From Apoderus coryli (lineage: Eukaryota; Arthropoda; Insecta; Coleoptera; Attelabidae): a DNA stretch of 64,000 nucleotides. The stretch is from assembly GCA_911728435.2 (NCBI GenBank), contig OU452198.1, positions 16,898,001-16,962,000 of the forward strand, written 5' to 3'. Position 1 is the stretch's first letter. Each line of letters opens with the position of its first letter. The notes beneath the pieces are model-generated. The model saw only the letters and a program-made list of their open reading frames with translations, ran no database searches and was not told the DNA's origin. The position numbers and the translations under genes were made by a program. Shown piece after piece: positions 1 to 11,609 of this stretch.

Positions 1-2099
1 AAATTTATTACTTGCAGGTGTATAATGTTTACGAAAAGATTATACTTCTAGACATGTTAGGTATAAAACTATAAAAATAAGAGAAAATATCTGAAATTAT
101 CCAAATATATATACAGGGTAGGACAAAAGTAAATTCTATTGCCCGTGTGTCTTTGTTTTGTTACATTCCAACGGCCAAAAAAGTTTTCTATTTGGGACGT
201 TTCTGTTGGGAATTTTTTCTGAATAGCGTCGAGCAGCAGCTGTGGTATTTCCTAAACATTCTCCCAAAGTTAAAAGGTATATTCACTGGTATTATATGTT
301 TCCATAATTATTAAGACGTAATAATAAAGTTTACAAACACTCCTAAACCACTTTTACAAACTAGAAAGTTTGTTTGGAAATCTTTGACAGTTGCAAAGTA
401 ATATTTCGACAAGATCTGTCATATTACGAAAACTGTAAACATTGTTGCTAGGTTACCTACATTACAAACAGATTTTTAGCCACATATGACCTTCTAATAA
501 TTTAACATTAATAGCATAGGTATTAATAAACGTAAAATATCTTGGAAACGGTACATCCAGGCGTTTTTTCCTAAGAGTACCTTTTTTGTTGGGTAATACA
601 CGGGCCACCATTTCTTGTCATTATCAAGTGTCTAAAGTTAACATCAAAAAAGTTTTGAATGAAAATTTAGCTTAGACATTGTTGGACTAGCGCTCTCTAT
701 GTTTTAAAACAGCCCGAGTATTTTGATCGATTCTGCGACCCCAAAAACATTCATATGAAAAAATTGGGGCCGTTATTTATTATAATTCATTAGTTAGTTA
801 GAAAAAACAGTAAAAATAATACTTTTTTACTCCCTGTATCTCGAAAAGGAAGGCCCCTTCGGCAAAAATTTATATAACAAGCTACACTTATTTTGAGCAG
901 TCCTATCACCTCTACCAATATGGGCACGACTTTCTGAAACACCCTGTATATTACACTTGATAGCAAGTTCCGTAACAAAATATACCTAAAAACCCATGTA
1001 TCTATGAATTCCAGAATGTTTTTAACTTAAGAGCAATTAGAAAATAGGAAAAAAAAATAATTGGAATCGCGATAATTCCGAATAATAAATGATACATTTG
1101 TTTACTTCAAGTGGAACTGAATATAACGGATATCCCATAAAGAATGGGAAACAGTGTAACAGCAAAAAATACTTGTCATAAAATTATTGCGCTTTAGCTA
1201 ACCGAGTCTAAAAATGACATGCAGGATATCAAAAGTAAATACCTATTCTAATTCGTTTTGAGCAAACCAAATCATATAATGTAATATGTGTAAAGGCTAT
1301 TAGTTTCGTTAATTATTTTTAATATCACCGAAAATACGTGTTTTCGGACATTTTATACGAAAATACCTACGTAATTTAAAAAAAATGTCTCACTGTCTGT
1401 ACCCAGAACTCAAAAACCACATAACATGATAAGCCTTTCTTTGAGAAGAAACTTCACAGCTTGATAACAAGATACGTATGTATCAGTGGCGGCTTGTCAT
1501 AAGAAGTAGGTGATGCTACGCTTCATCTAACTAATCAGTAGGTATAACGAATAATATTTAAGTATTTGATTGTATATTATTGTGGAAATATGTTTCTCCA
1601 TATAAAATTTAAACCATAAATTAATTTATAGAATTTACATCCTCAGGTAAACAGAACTTGACGATAAAACTGTAATTTTGTCTGAAGCAGCCATTATATC
1701 TGTATCCAGAAAAAATGTATATCTATATTTAACTATCATCCATAATGTACATATATTTCCCCCTTTTTTATTCTTATAATCCATTGTCTATTTTGGTCTC
1801 TCTCTTCGCTGTGTCCGGGATTTGACACCCTTGTCAGTGCTTGTGTCCCCTCTGTTACACCAATTTTGTCTATTATCGTACATGTCCATATTAAGATGAA
1901 GCGTGCTTCAAAGCGTTTTCATCAATATTCAGCAATAATGGGCAACGCTGCCACTCCGGCATATACTCAATATATGACCACCTGGCGGCCGGCTGTAGCC
2001 CTTCATATCAACATAATTGCCGGCGTTTAATGGCACTAAACATAGCATACGAATGCCAACGGAACGCCTTCCCAAGAGAATCCTTTATTCACACGAGAC
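1..2099. other. non-coding stretch with scattered transposon ends
   Basis: I see no convincing gene. Two mariner-type tips are visible, an inward-facing TACAGGG end near 112 and a CACCCTGTA end near 940-949, but their inner sequences do not pair well enough for me to join them into one element. The rest is AT-rich; 1800-2090 is somewhat richer in GC but has no recognisable reading frame. Confidence 0.4.
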
Positions 2100-2560
2100 T
2101 AATTATATATTTTGTAGAGTACAAGGCTGTCTTAAAAGTAGATTCGTAGAAATTGGGGGTTTCTGCATGCAGAGGCTTTAAAATGCAAAATATTGCTGGT
2201 GCATCGACGGTTGGAAAAAAAAAATGGAAAAGTTACCTAAGTTTACGGAAGGAGGCCCAAGGCATAATTAGCAGAATGTCTGGACATGAAATACCAGAAT
2301 CCAATTGTACAAGATCACAGAGGAAAATGATTTAAATCATTTTCCTCTGTGATGTTTGGTTTGTGTGTTTGGACAATCATAAGTATATGTTAGTCGTTGT
2401 TGTACAACAGCTAACAAAAAATAACAATGAGGTTCTGCTGTATGTCCAGACATTCCGCTAATTTTGCCTTGGGCCTCCTTCCGGTAACCTTTCCATTTTT
2501 TTTCTACTTTCCAGACAGCCTTGCACTCTACAAAATGTAATAATTAGTATAATTCTGCAC
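2100..2560. repeat. imperfect foldback repeat with a perfect 40-bp palindrome
   Basis: The left flank (2115-2290) recurs inverted at 2430-2545, sharing blocks such as TGTAGAGT and GGAGGCCCAAGGC. Near the centre, 2314-2353 is a perfect 40-nt palindrome whose half-site is ATCACAGAGGAAAATGATTT. The spacer on the right arm is longer than on the left. It is probably a non-autonomous DNA element; no terminal duplication was identified. Confidence 0.6.
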
Positions 2561-3328
2561 ACTTGACTAGTAATTAAATGGTGGATTCGTTGAAGCGCTG
2601 CAACAAAAATAAGCTGCAAGCTGCATAATTTATTATATTAAAATATTCATCAGTTCTTTGTGATTTAAAATTTATTTTAATTTATATCAGAAAAGGGATG
2701 TCCGTAATAACGCCGACTACTTCAATAGGGAAAATCTTCAACTAAATTTAAGCATTAACTTCCCCAGTACAATCCAACAGTAATGCAAATTGATGTGTAA
2801 CGATTTCGCTGCATTTGACATTTAGTTGATTGCGTTGGATTGGAAAGAATATTGTCAATCTCTAAGCTTTGTCTGTTTTGCTAATAAAGCTGAATGATCA
2901 AGAACAGCGGCGGACCTTGTGTAATCTAGGTTGGAATTTTAGGAGTCATATTATTTGCGTAACACTTTGACCGCTTTCTACTGAATAACTGTCAATAACA
3001 TTACTATAATTTCTGCAGATATTGATCACTAGTATTGGCGAAATGTTGAGAAGAAATTCTTAAAAATACTTAAATATTTCGAAAATTATTTTAAAATAGT
3101 AGAAGATTTAATTTAAGACATATTTTTGTTTACGAAAATATGCAACCTTACCAATTTTAAACAAACCCTCTAATAATCATATTGGGTAGTAAAAAATTTA
3201 TCTAATAAATATTATATAACAGCAGTTATCACCAATAACAATTAGGTAGGCTCATTTTGTTTACTATATAATTAAAAAGATGCACACATTTTTATTTCCA
3301 GCTCAATTATATTTAAAGATTATATATA

Positions 3329-4212
3329 CAGGGTGATTCATCCTGAGTGGCCTATTCAAAGTTCTGGGGAACTACCAAAGATATGTTGCTGAAACTTTGG
3401 GGTTTGGTAATATCGGAAAGGTTCTATATTGATGTACTATTTCCGGATTTATATTACTTCCGGTTATACCGGAAGTAACCACCTACTTTGATACTTTAAA
3501 TGGAAGGACCACATTTTTTATATTTTTTTCAGATTTCCTATGAAAGGCCACTTTGTTAAGCATTCCCTATACCTAACAGATTTTTCTCTACAATTTTTTT
3601 TTGTGAAAAAGTTGACGTTTTTACAAAAAAATCAATATTTTGAAGAACATTTCATTCAATCAAGCAACATTTTAGTATACATTAGGGAGAATACTGAGTA
3701 TACAAATGATATAAACCAAGGTCCTCAGGCAGTTCCAGAACAAGATTTAATTGAATTTAAATTTGAACAACGTGTTTACTAGGAAAAGTCAATTTTTTGA
3801 AATGGAATGGTATATACTCGACTATGCCGTTCGATACACAGTACATAGTACTCGTATTAAATGTGTTACATGTCCTACTAACAACTTGATTATATTGTCC
3901 ACAGATTTGAAATAAATTAAAAACATCTAAATTCGAGAAAATACTTAACAAAGTGGCTTTTAAATTTTATAAAAAATACAAAATGTGGTCCTTCCATTTA
4001 AAATAAGAAAGTAAGTGGTTACTTCCGGTAAAACCGGAAGTAATATAAACCTGTAAATAGTACATCAATATAGAACCTTTCCGATGTTACCAAACCCCAA
4101 CGTTTCAGCAACATATCTTTTGTACTTTTATTTCGTGGAGGTTGACTTTTGATTTTCCTCAATATCTTTTGTAGTTCCCGAGAACTGTGAATAGGCCACT
4201 CCGGATGAATCA
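3329..4212. mobile_element. long-inverted-repeat mariner-derived element
   Basis: The left end starts CAGGGTGATTCATCC after a TA dinucleotide, and the right end carries the inverse (GGATGAATCA) before it decays. The arms are inverted copies of each other, including a nearly complete subterminal palindrome of the form ACTTCCGGT-N3-ACCGGAAGT at 3456-3476 and 4021-4041. No transposase is recognisable inside, so this is a non-autonomous foldback element. Its right terminus has lost the canonical CACCCTGTA. Confidence 0.7.
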
Positions 4213-4658
4213 ATTAAGAGGGGAATCCGAAATGGTTACTTACAAAAATGTCCGATGGTGGCGCTAGTGAATCTCATTGTATTCCGAATTATTCATTTCT
4301 TAACTTAGAGAATATTTTAATACATTCTTCTCCTCAATAGGTGTCGCCAAAAACTAATACATAGTGACCCTAAAATGTCATATTTCTATTTTGCGTAAAT
4401 TATTTTCACATTCTTTTTTGTGCTCGTATTCTTATACGTTTGATGCTTATCTTCGCGTAGACTAGTCATATTTATATACTATACTATATACATAAAAAGG
4501 ATGAATGTAAAAAAAACTGGTTTTATTTGCGATAAATAGTCAAGATTTTTAAATATTTTCACAAATTGATGATTTTTGTGAAAACCGTAAAACATAGGTA
4601 AATGACACCTTAAAACGAATCCCAGTTATTTTTGAGGGACTATTAAAATACTCCCATA

Positions 4659-4727
4659 CAGGGTGTTCTATTTAAAAAAAAACAGAACTATGATAATACA
4701 TACTTATCTCTTCTTTGGACCGCCCTG
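4659..4727. mobile_element. very short TIR pair, MITE-like
   Basis: CAGGGTGTTC at 4659 and an inverted CGCCCTG ending at 4727 are each bordered by TA, enclosing only about 69 bp. The inner pairing is weak, so it may be a solo remnant. From 4728 to 5361 I see no gene; the 72-codon frame at 4796 matches nothing I recognise. Confidence 0.35.
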
Positions 4728-5363
4728 TATGCTTGCAGTGTTTTTCAAAATGTATTAGGTTAGCCCTGTTGTTTTAGTTTGTCAGTTTCAAAACCATGAG
4801 ACGCTTATTTCATGCATCAAAGAGTGTCTTTCCTAATAGTATACAATGTGTCCAGAAACTAATGGACCAAGCGAAAGCCACAAATTCTAGAGCAGATTTC
4901 ATGGCAATTCAACGCCAAACTTCTAATGCAAAATTGCTTCTGAAAGGAGTTATAGTTTTTAAAAGATGGCGGCTTAGCATAGGTTTTTTAAAGGTATCGC
5001 GAAAGCGCCTTTAGCCATTGGAGTGAAAGGTGAAAAAGATATTTCCCTAAATAGAAGCATTCGTTAGCTATACACTGCTGAATTAAATTGCGAACTTAGG
5101 CGTCTAAACGGGTATCAACGGACATTTTTAATAAAAAACTTCTTTTTCACTAACTTTTGGAGAATTCTGACAACATTCTTAGGAAATATGAGGTATTCTT
5201 ATCTTAATATGATAGAATGCTGCATTTTCGAGAAAAATTAAGTTTTAGTTTAATATGCGGTTTAACATAGTACCTATCTATTTGATTTACGATTGGTACA
5301 GTGATTATTTTAACAGTAAAAATTTTAAAAATTAAGTAGGGTATTAGGTATTGTGAGTCTATA

Positions 5364-7312
5364 CAGGGTGTCCCAAATATAAGAAATGAACCATAGTTGT
5401 GTTTTTTTAAATGGAATGCCCTGTATATGAATATATTTTTGGATTCCCCGTTCAAAATAAACCTAACTTTCATTAAAGTACATCTCACCTAAACCTGACA
5501 GTTTTTTAAATATTTAAATTTTTATAAAAATATAGACATAATATGAATGAACAAATTCACACCTATTTGTTTGTTCTTTTTAAGCCAGTCCGGGCTGATA
5601 AATATACCCACTCATCACTTGTTACGCCAAATATAAAAAACCCGCAATACTAAATACAGGGTGTCCAATAATATAATTTATATGAACGTAAAGTTTAATT
5701 CTAAATAACTTGTTTATTTCAAATGGAACACCCACTATATGAGGTCAAAATTAGATGCATAAAGTAATTATTTGTCAAATATTATAATACTTGGAAAATG
5801 CACATATTCATGATATTAGGGAAATTTGAAATTGAATCTCTTAGTTTCATGTAGACCACCATGTATTTGATGATGCAAAAATTAAAGTTAAATTAAAGTT
5901 TTCTTATAGATATGTATACTTATCTTTAATTTTGCATGGAAGAGGCACACATATTGGCAATAAGAGGAAGAATTTTCAAAAATATAACATTTATCAAGTC
6001 AGCCATGAGAATTTGAGAAGATAGAATACATTTCTTTTAATTTGATATTTACTGTCGAATAGTCTGTTGAAAATTCTTACTTAAGAGTTGAGAATTTTTC
6101 AGAAAACAGTTTTTTATCTGTGACATTTGATTTAATTCAATTCAAAAATGCGAACCTATTCCAAAGGAGAAAGAATAGACATGATTTTTATTCTGGGAGA
6201 ATGGTCCAAAAACGCTTTACTGGCATCGCGAGTTTACGCTCAAAGGCTCCTGGCGCAAAATCACCCCAAAAAGCGGTCTTCGAGAGACTGTTAAGGCAGT
6301 TTAACGAAAGATACCACCCAAACACAGTGCAACTGCATCAAGAACTTTTCAATATTGATTTTAAATCGTGTTGAATTTTGTACATGGGCCAGGAACAAAA
6401 TCATCGCAAATGAAAACTTTTTTAATAGAGGAGATGAAGAACCAAATAAATGAAGCGTTTAGAAGCGTTACACAAGGTTAAAGTTGTTGAAGGATTTAAG
6501 AAAAGGATTCATATGTGCCTAGAGTCCAATCATTTTGAACATTTATTATAAAATTTATCAGTTTTTATGAAGGTATATCTTGTTATTTAATTTAAGTGAA
6601 AAATGTATTTATTTATTATGTTATTGTTTAAATTATGGTTTGTCAAATTCTCATGGCCGACATGACAAATATAATTTAAAAAAATTCTTCCTATTACTAC
6701 CAATATGTGCTTTTTCCATACATTAAAAAAATATACATATCTATAAGAAAACCTCATAGTGATTAATAGATAATTAATTTCATCATGATCAAATACAGGG
6801 TGGTCTACATGAAATTAACAGGTTCAATTAAAAATTCGCATAATATTATGAATATGTGCATTTTCCACGAAAACGTCAAGAGTTATCCATAGGAAAGTAT
6901 TATATAATATTTGACAGAGAATTACTTTGTGCATCTAATTTTTACCTCATATACCGGGTGTTGTATTTGAAATCCACAAGTTATTTAGAATTAAATTTTA
7001 CGTTCATATAAGTTATATTATTGGACACCCTGTATTTAGTATTGGTGATTTTTTATATTTGGCGTAACAAGTGATTATCAGCCTAGACTGGCTTAAAAAG
7101 AACAAACAAATAGGTGTGAATTTTTTCATTCAAATTATGTCTATATTTTTATTAAAACATAAATATTTAAAAAACTATCAAGTTTAGGTTAGATGTGCCT
7201 AAATGAAATTTAGGTTTATTTTGAACAGGGAATCTAAAAATTTATTCATATACAGGGCATTCCATTTAAAAAAATGCAACTATGGTTAATTTCTTATATT
7301 TGGGACACCCTG
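5364..7312. mobile_element. nested palindromic mariner-derived element
   Basis: The outer ends CAGGGTGTCCCAAAT and its inverse are bordered by TA at 5362 and 7313. Further inward-pairing termini occur at 5656/7032 (CAGGGTGTCCAAT) and near 5868/6796 (CAGGGTGGTCTACATG), so several tips are stacked like nested brackets. Pairing also continues just outside the TA (TATTGTGAGTCTA against its inverse), meaning the palindrome is larger than one element. The centre holds the broken transposase annotated at 6148-6551. Related sequence recurs at 30800-31500 and 33199-33315. Confidence 0.7.
6148..6551 (+). pseudogene. mariner-family transposase remnant: both ends kept, core deleted
   Basis: Starting at ATG 6148 the frame reads MRTYSKGERIDMIFILGEW and continues for about 48 residues, resembling the N-terminal helix-turn-helix region of insect mariner-like transposases, then meets a stop. 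After frameshifted sequence the C-terminal signature CLESNHFEHLL appears, ending at 6551. The DDE catalytic core is missing entirely. A sibling with the same deletion lies on the minus strand at 31074-31260, so this deleted form was itself multiplied and must have been moved in trans by a helper. Confidence 0.75.
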
Positions 7313-7544
7313 TATAGACTCACAATATTTTTAAAATGTAGCCATAAATCATTTTTATCGAACCCACGAATAAAACTTTAAGGAAATTAAATAGTTTAAC
7401 CACAGTATTCCGTGTCGTATGGCGTGAATAACCCTGTATATACGTTCCAACTACCTAACTGGTGAAATTTTAACCGCTATTTAAACCCCCACCAAGGGTA
7501 TCTTATAATTTTATAATAACTACCAGTCGGGAGTTCTTGTAATC

Positions 7545-7680
7545 TCTCTATAGATCATAAAAAATCGGTTGTCACCCTAAAACTTTCCCGACTAGTTATA
7601 ATATAATCAAAAATATATGACCTACGTAACGAAACAGAATTTTAATAATTATTATAATTGTATTATTTCCACTAAACTAA
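7545..7680 (-). repeat. repeat copy matching the flanks of the 36.6-40.1 kb retrozyme locus
   Basis: Reading the minus strand, this segment matches 40134-40240 (CGTTACG, a GTCATATATTTT block, TCGGGAAAGTTTT) and also the left flank at 36530-36577 (ACGTTAGTTTA then ATAATAC). It therefore represents the same repeat without the retrozyme. The duplicated target appears once, at 7651-7661. From 7680 to 8150 I see nothing else recognisable. Confidence 0.65.
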
Positions 7681-8149
7681 CGTAACAAACTAACTACTCG
7701 TACTTTATTCCTTCTTGTATTTATCCTCTAACAGTAGGTATACCTACATAATATTACCATAGATGTTTATTTATTCTCTGATATTACTGTACATGGCTAA
7801 AGTTAATAATCCCTACTCCTAGTACATACGCATATACATAATACCACATACAACTAAATATTAATAATATAAGTACGACAAAACCATTAGATTTTTGTCT
7901 CACTGTGTATAAACAGCGCCATCTCTTCAATACTGTCCCAACTACGCATTATATGTTAGTTGCCTACATTTATAAAAAAATTATAAGAAAATGGCGGATA
8001 TTTGAAGGGAAATATGAGGGATTTTTTTAAATATGGATATTGTCTAATACAGAAAGTTTTCACGTACAATTTTAATTACAAGTGATTGTTAAATATGTAA
8101 ATAAGGTAAAAAAGTAATATTATCATTATTAAATATTAGAATCATAGCA

Positions 8150-8670
8150 CAAAATGAGGAAAAAGTTGCTGACTTTGAACTCAATTTATTAAGTAATTAT
8201 TTATTGTTGTAGCGTCAAAATACCTTATTACCTAATCCAAAGCTTAGTCTTTAAAACCCTATTAAAATTTTTGCTACCAGGTACGTATTAGTGGAGATTT
8301 CCATCCACAAAAATATATCTGTAAATGTGAAAAAATTACCCATGTTTGAACTCAATTTATGAGTTAACTATTTAATCTTTCCGCTTGAAAATACTTCATT
8401 ACCTAATCCCATCTTTTCTCTTTAAAACCCTATGAAAATTTTTGCTAGCAGATACGTCTTAGTGGCGACTACCATGCGCAAAATTATGCCTGCAAAGCGA
8501 AATATGATGATTTTCTAACTCTGTTTTTGAACTAACTATCCAATATTTCAACTTCAAAATACTTTAATACCTAATCCCATCTTTACTCTTTAACTCCCTA
8601 TCAAAATTTTTGCTACCAGATACGTATTAGTGGAGTCTACCATGCGCAAAAATAGGTCTGCAAGCGATTT
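8150..8670. repeat. about three diverged tandem units of ~169 bp
   Basis: The block AAAATACNTNATTACCTAATCC recurs at about 8217, 8388 and 8556, followed each time by AAAATTTTTGCTANCAGNTACG. Spacing is about 168-171 bp. The units are diverged by roughly a fifth, so this is an old satellite-like segment with no coding potential. Confidence 0.75.
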
Positions 8671-9719
8671 TATTCAAACGCCCCTCTTAATTAATTCAAG
8701 CATTATAGATTATCTAAGTTAAGCAGTGTTTTAACTCAACTATTTGTAATTAAAAAATATTATATATAATCACAATTAAAACAGAACTTTTTTTTATATG
8801 TGCTAAAAACCTACCACACGTCATTTTTGTATTATATTTATTTTTATTATTGAGAAGTGGACCTAATATTTTATGTATTGTAAAACACTTTTATCTAAAA
8901 TAAAAAGGGTTGTAATAAACTGAACAGTATTTAATTTATTATGTACAGTATAATATTAGAAACAGTCGGTAAAATAAAGTAAAAGAGTCAGTGGTAAGTA
9001 CTTCTATAAAATTTGAAGAATTTTTGAGCAGCAAAAGCACTATTTAGCCTGTATTTCTGTGTTCACTATTGTGATTGTAATGGTCAGTAAAAATTAATAA
9101 AATGTCAGTATAAGTTACCTAGTAATAAATTTGAAATCCCCAGTAAGAGTTACTAAATGGTCAGTATGCAATAGTAGTAAATGTTTTTTTGGTGGGTAAT
9201 AGGCTGCTTTCATAATAAACGTTAACTTTACTGTTGGATATGTTTATATATATCATTCCTGGTGGCGAAAGCAATGAAGTCGCAGATGTAGAAGAAACCC
9301 TAAATGAGAGTTTTGCTACCTCGGAAGAATTTAAAACTCTCGCATTCAACATTTGGACTACCATTTTGCAATTTCCCAGGACTATTCAAAAACTAAATTT
9401 TTAAGCATGTATTTCAGCCTTATTGCAATAGGCTGAAATACGTAACCCCGCACCCGTTGATGCCAAATCGGTTCCTATTGAAGCAAAAAAGGCGACGTGG
9501 CCGAATATCTAAAAATCTAAAGCAAAGCAGGCACTTCTTGTTCAATATGGTAGATATTTCTGCGATATATGTAATTATTGCGTATTAATAATAATTATAA
9601 TTATTTTCAGGTTATCACCACAAGATCATGACAACGGCAGACCGTTTTTTTTATTAAATTGTGTTTTGTTTTAAATGTTTTTGAACTTATTTGAAATAAA
9701 TATGACCAAACCATTTATT

Positions 9720-9975
9720 ATTTTACACTTGCTTTATTAATTTTATCGGCTGTTGATTATTATCACCGACCATATATTAATTTACCTGCCTGTTTGTTAC
9801 ATTACTGACCGTTTATTATTTTTACTGACCATTTACTAATTTAACTGATTGTTATTTATAATACTGAGCGTTTAGTATTTTCAGCGACAATTTATTATCA
9901 TACTGACCAATTCACATAAAATAATGAAAAAGTGTACTGTTCATAAAATTGAAATACTGACCATTTAATTTGTAC
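9720..9975. repeat. degenerate minisatellite
   Basis: Units of about 25-30 bp built around ACTGACCATTTATTA recur with many substitutions. Similar isolated units (GGTCAGTAAAAATTAATAAA, inverted) occur at 9080-9170. The stretch 8670-9720 otherwise shows no gene, and 9975-10590 shows none either. Confidence 0.6.
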
Positions 9976-10589
9976 CGAAATAAAAACACGTCAAATTCGA
10001 TGTGCGAAATGTTTATTTGTTGCACGAGTTACACAAATAACTATATGTGTAAGTTTCAGCATTAAAATAAATCAGCTTTTTGCACCCTCTTTTTAACACA
10101 TACCTATACTCATCATGATGCCTTTACAACTTCTGGTTTAATTGTGAGAATTAAAAGTATTTTAGTCGTAATTTAGCAGCATATTTATTTATTAAAATTA
10201 CGATCCAACTAAAGCCAATTATCTCATATTTATATGTAAAGTAAACTGTCGTAATTCTTCCAGGCACTGTATGAATGAAAATCTAAAATTAAGTCTAGTA
10301 TTAAAATAATTTTCATAATGGAGATGTTTACTCTGGGCTTGTTTATCTAGCGTGGATAAAGTTAGAGTACATTCATAATTCTTGCTTGAGATACGTGCAT
10401 CGTATACGAAAACACGAACCCATCAAATTACAAACTAAATGCTGCCTGATGGCTTGATTTGGAGAGTTGACGCAAATTGCCTTAGAGTGTATGTTTTATT
10501 CGATTATTCTAAGTTACCTCCATACCTATACTTAAATTACAATTAAATTCACATTTGATGTTCATTAAACTACCTGTCTTGAAAAAACG

Positions 10590-11430
10590 TGGAAAGTGTT
10601 TAGAAAGCCAAGACCAAAATTTTTAACATTTAATGTTTTATGAGTTAACCTTAGATAAGTCTGTATCATACGTTCTCGTCACTCGTTCATCAAATTCTTC
10701 GCAGACTGAAAACTTTGGAAATTATTTAGGTATTATTAGTTTAACAACAACACAATTGAACGTGTGATTAAATTTAAATATCTTGGAGTATGGCTCAGTG
10801 AGGACTGGACATCCGAGTTAGAAATAAAATGCCGCATAGAGAATGCCCGCAACACATTCATGAAATTCAAACGTATTTTTACCAATGCGGACTTTAACCT
10901 GAACCTGAAAGTGAGATTCGCGAGGTGTTACATCTGGTCGGTGTTACTATACGGTGTTGAGAGCTGGACACTAAAAGTAGCCACAATGAATAGAATAGAA
11001 GCCTTTGAGATGTGGGTATATCGTAGAATACTAAAAATCCCATGGACGGCCCGAGTGACCAACGAAAATGTCCTACGAGGAATAAACAAAGAACGTGAAC
11101 TGCTGCTGACGATCAAAAAAAGAAAGACTGCATACCTAGGACATATAATGCGAAGCACGAAATACCAATTCCTACAACTGATTATCGAGGGAAAGATTGA
11201 AGGAAAGAGAGGAGCGGGAAGAAAGAAGATGTCATGGCTACGTAATATAAGACAATGGACGGGCTTGCGAACAGTGGAAAGCCTAATACATACAGCTAGA
11301 GACAGGATAGAGATGAATCGTGTGGTCGCAAACATTCACTAACGAATATGCATAAGAAGAAGAAGAAGAAGTTTAACAACATTAGGTGATGCTTTATGTT
11401 TTTATGAGTATCTGGCAGCAAAAAATGTAT
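10590..11430. mobile_element. diverged relative of the 11.6-13.8 kb element, interrupted by an RTE LINE
   Basis: 10590-10739 and 11372-11430 together match 12796-13020 of the neighbouring element (GTGTTTAGAA, CCTTAGATAAGT, then TTTAACAACATT). The match is broken exactly by the LINE described at 10750. The host sequence TTTAACAACA appears on both sides (10740-10749 and 11372-11381) as the target-site duplication, while the uninterrupted form is at about 12952. Confidence 0.8.
10750..11342 (+). pseudogene. RTE-clade LINE, C-terminal end of the reverse-transcriptase polyprotein (5'-truncated)
   Basis: The frame reads TIERVIKFKYLGVWLSEDW, then LLYGVESWTL, RRILKIPWTARVTNE, a KRKTAYLGHIMR block and GKRGAGRKKMSWLRN, ending at a TAA. 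These are typical of the end of endonuclease/reverse-transcriptase proteins of RTE elements. The RT palm and the endonuclease are absent because of 5' truncation, the usual outcome of target-primed reverse transcription. The remaining frame of about 195 codons has no stop, so the insertion is fairly recent. It ends in an (AAG)6 tail at 11354-11371 and is bounded by a 10-bp target duplication. The apparent start at 10764 is GTG and is not a real start. Confidence 0.9.
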
Positions 11431-11609
11431 TGAGTAACTGTGCTTTTTTAATAATAATTTCAACTTTTTATTTGTATAGTAACTTGACAGTCCCTATTAA
11501 TTTATAGAGTCATAAATTAATTAATATAGAAAAGCAATAGAAACTAGGAGAAAAATTCAGAATGCTGTTAGAAAATGTAATATTCCCAACATATTTTTAA
11601 AATAATATA

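Noticed and set aside
10928..11335. 135-codon minus-strand frame
   Set aside because: Antisense shadow of the RTE LINE coding sequence.
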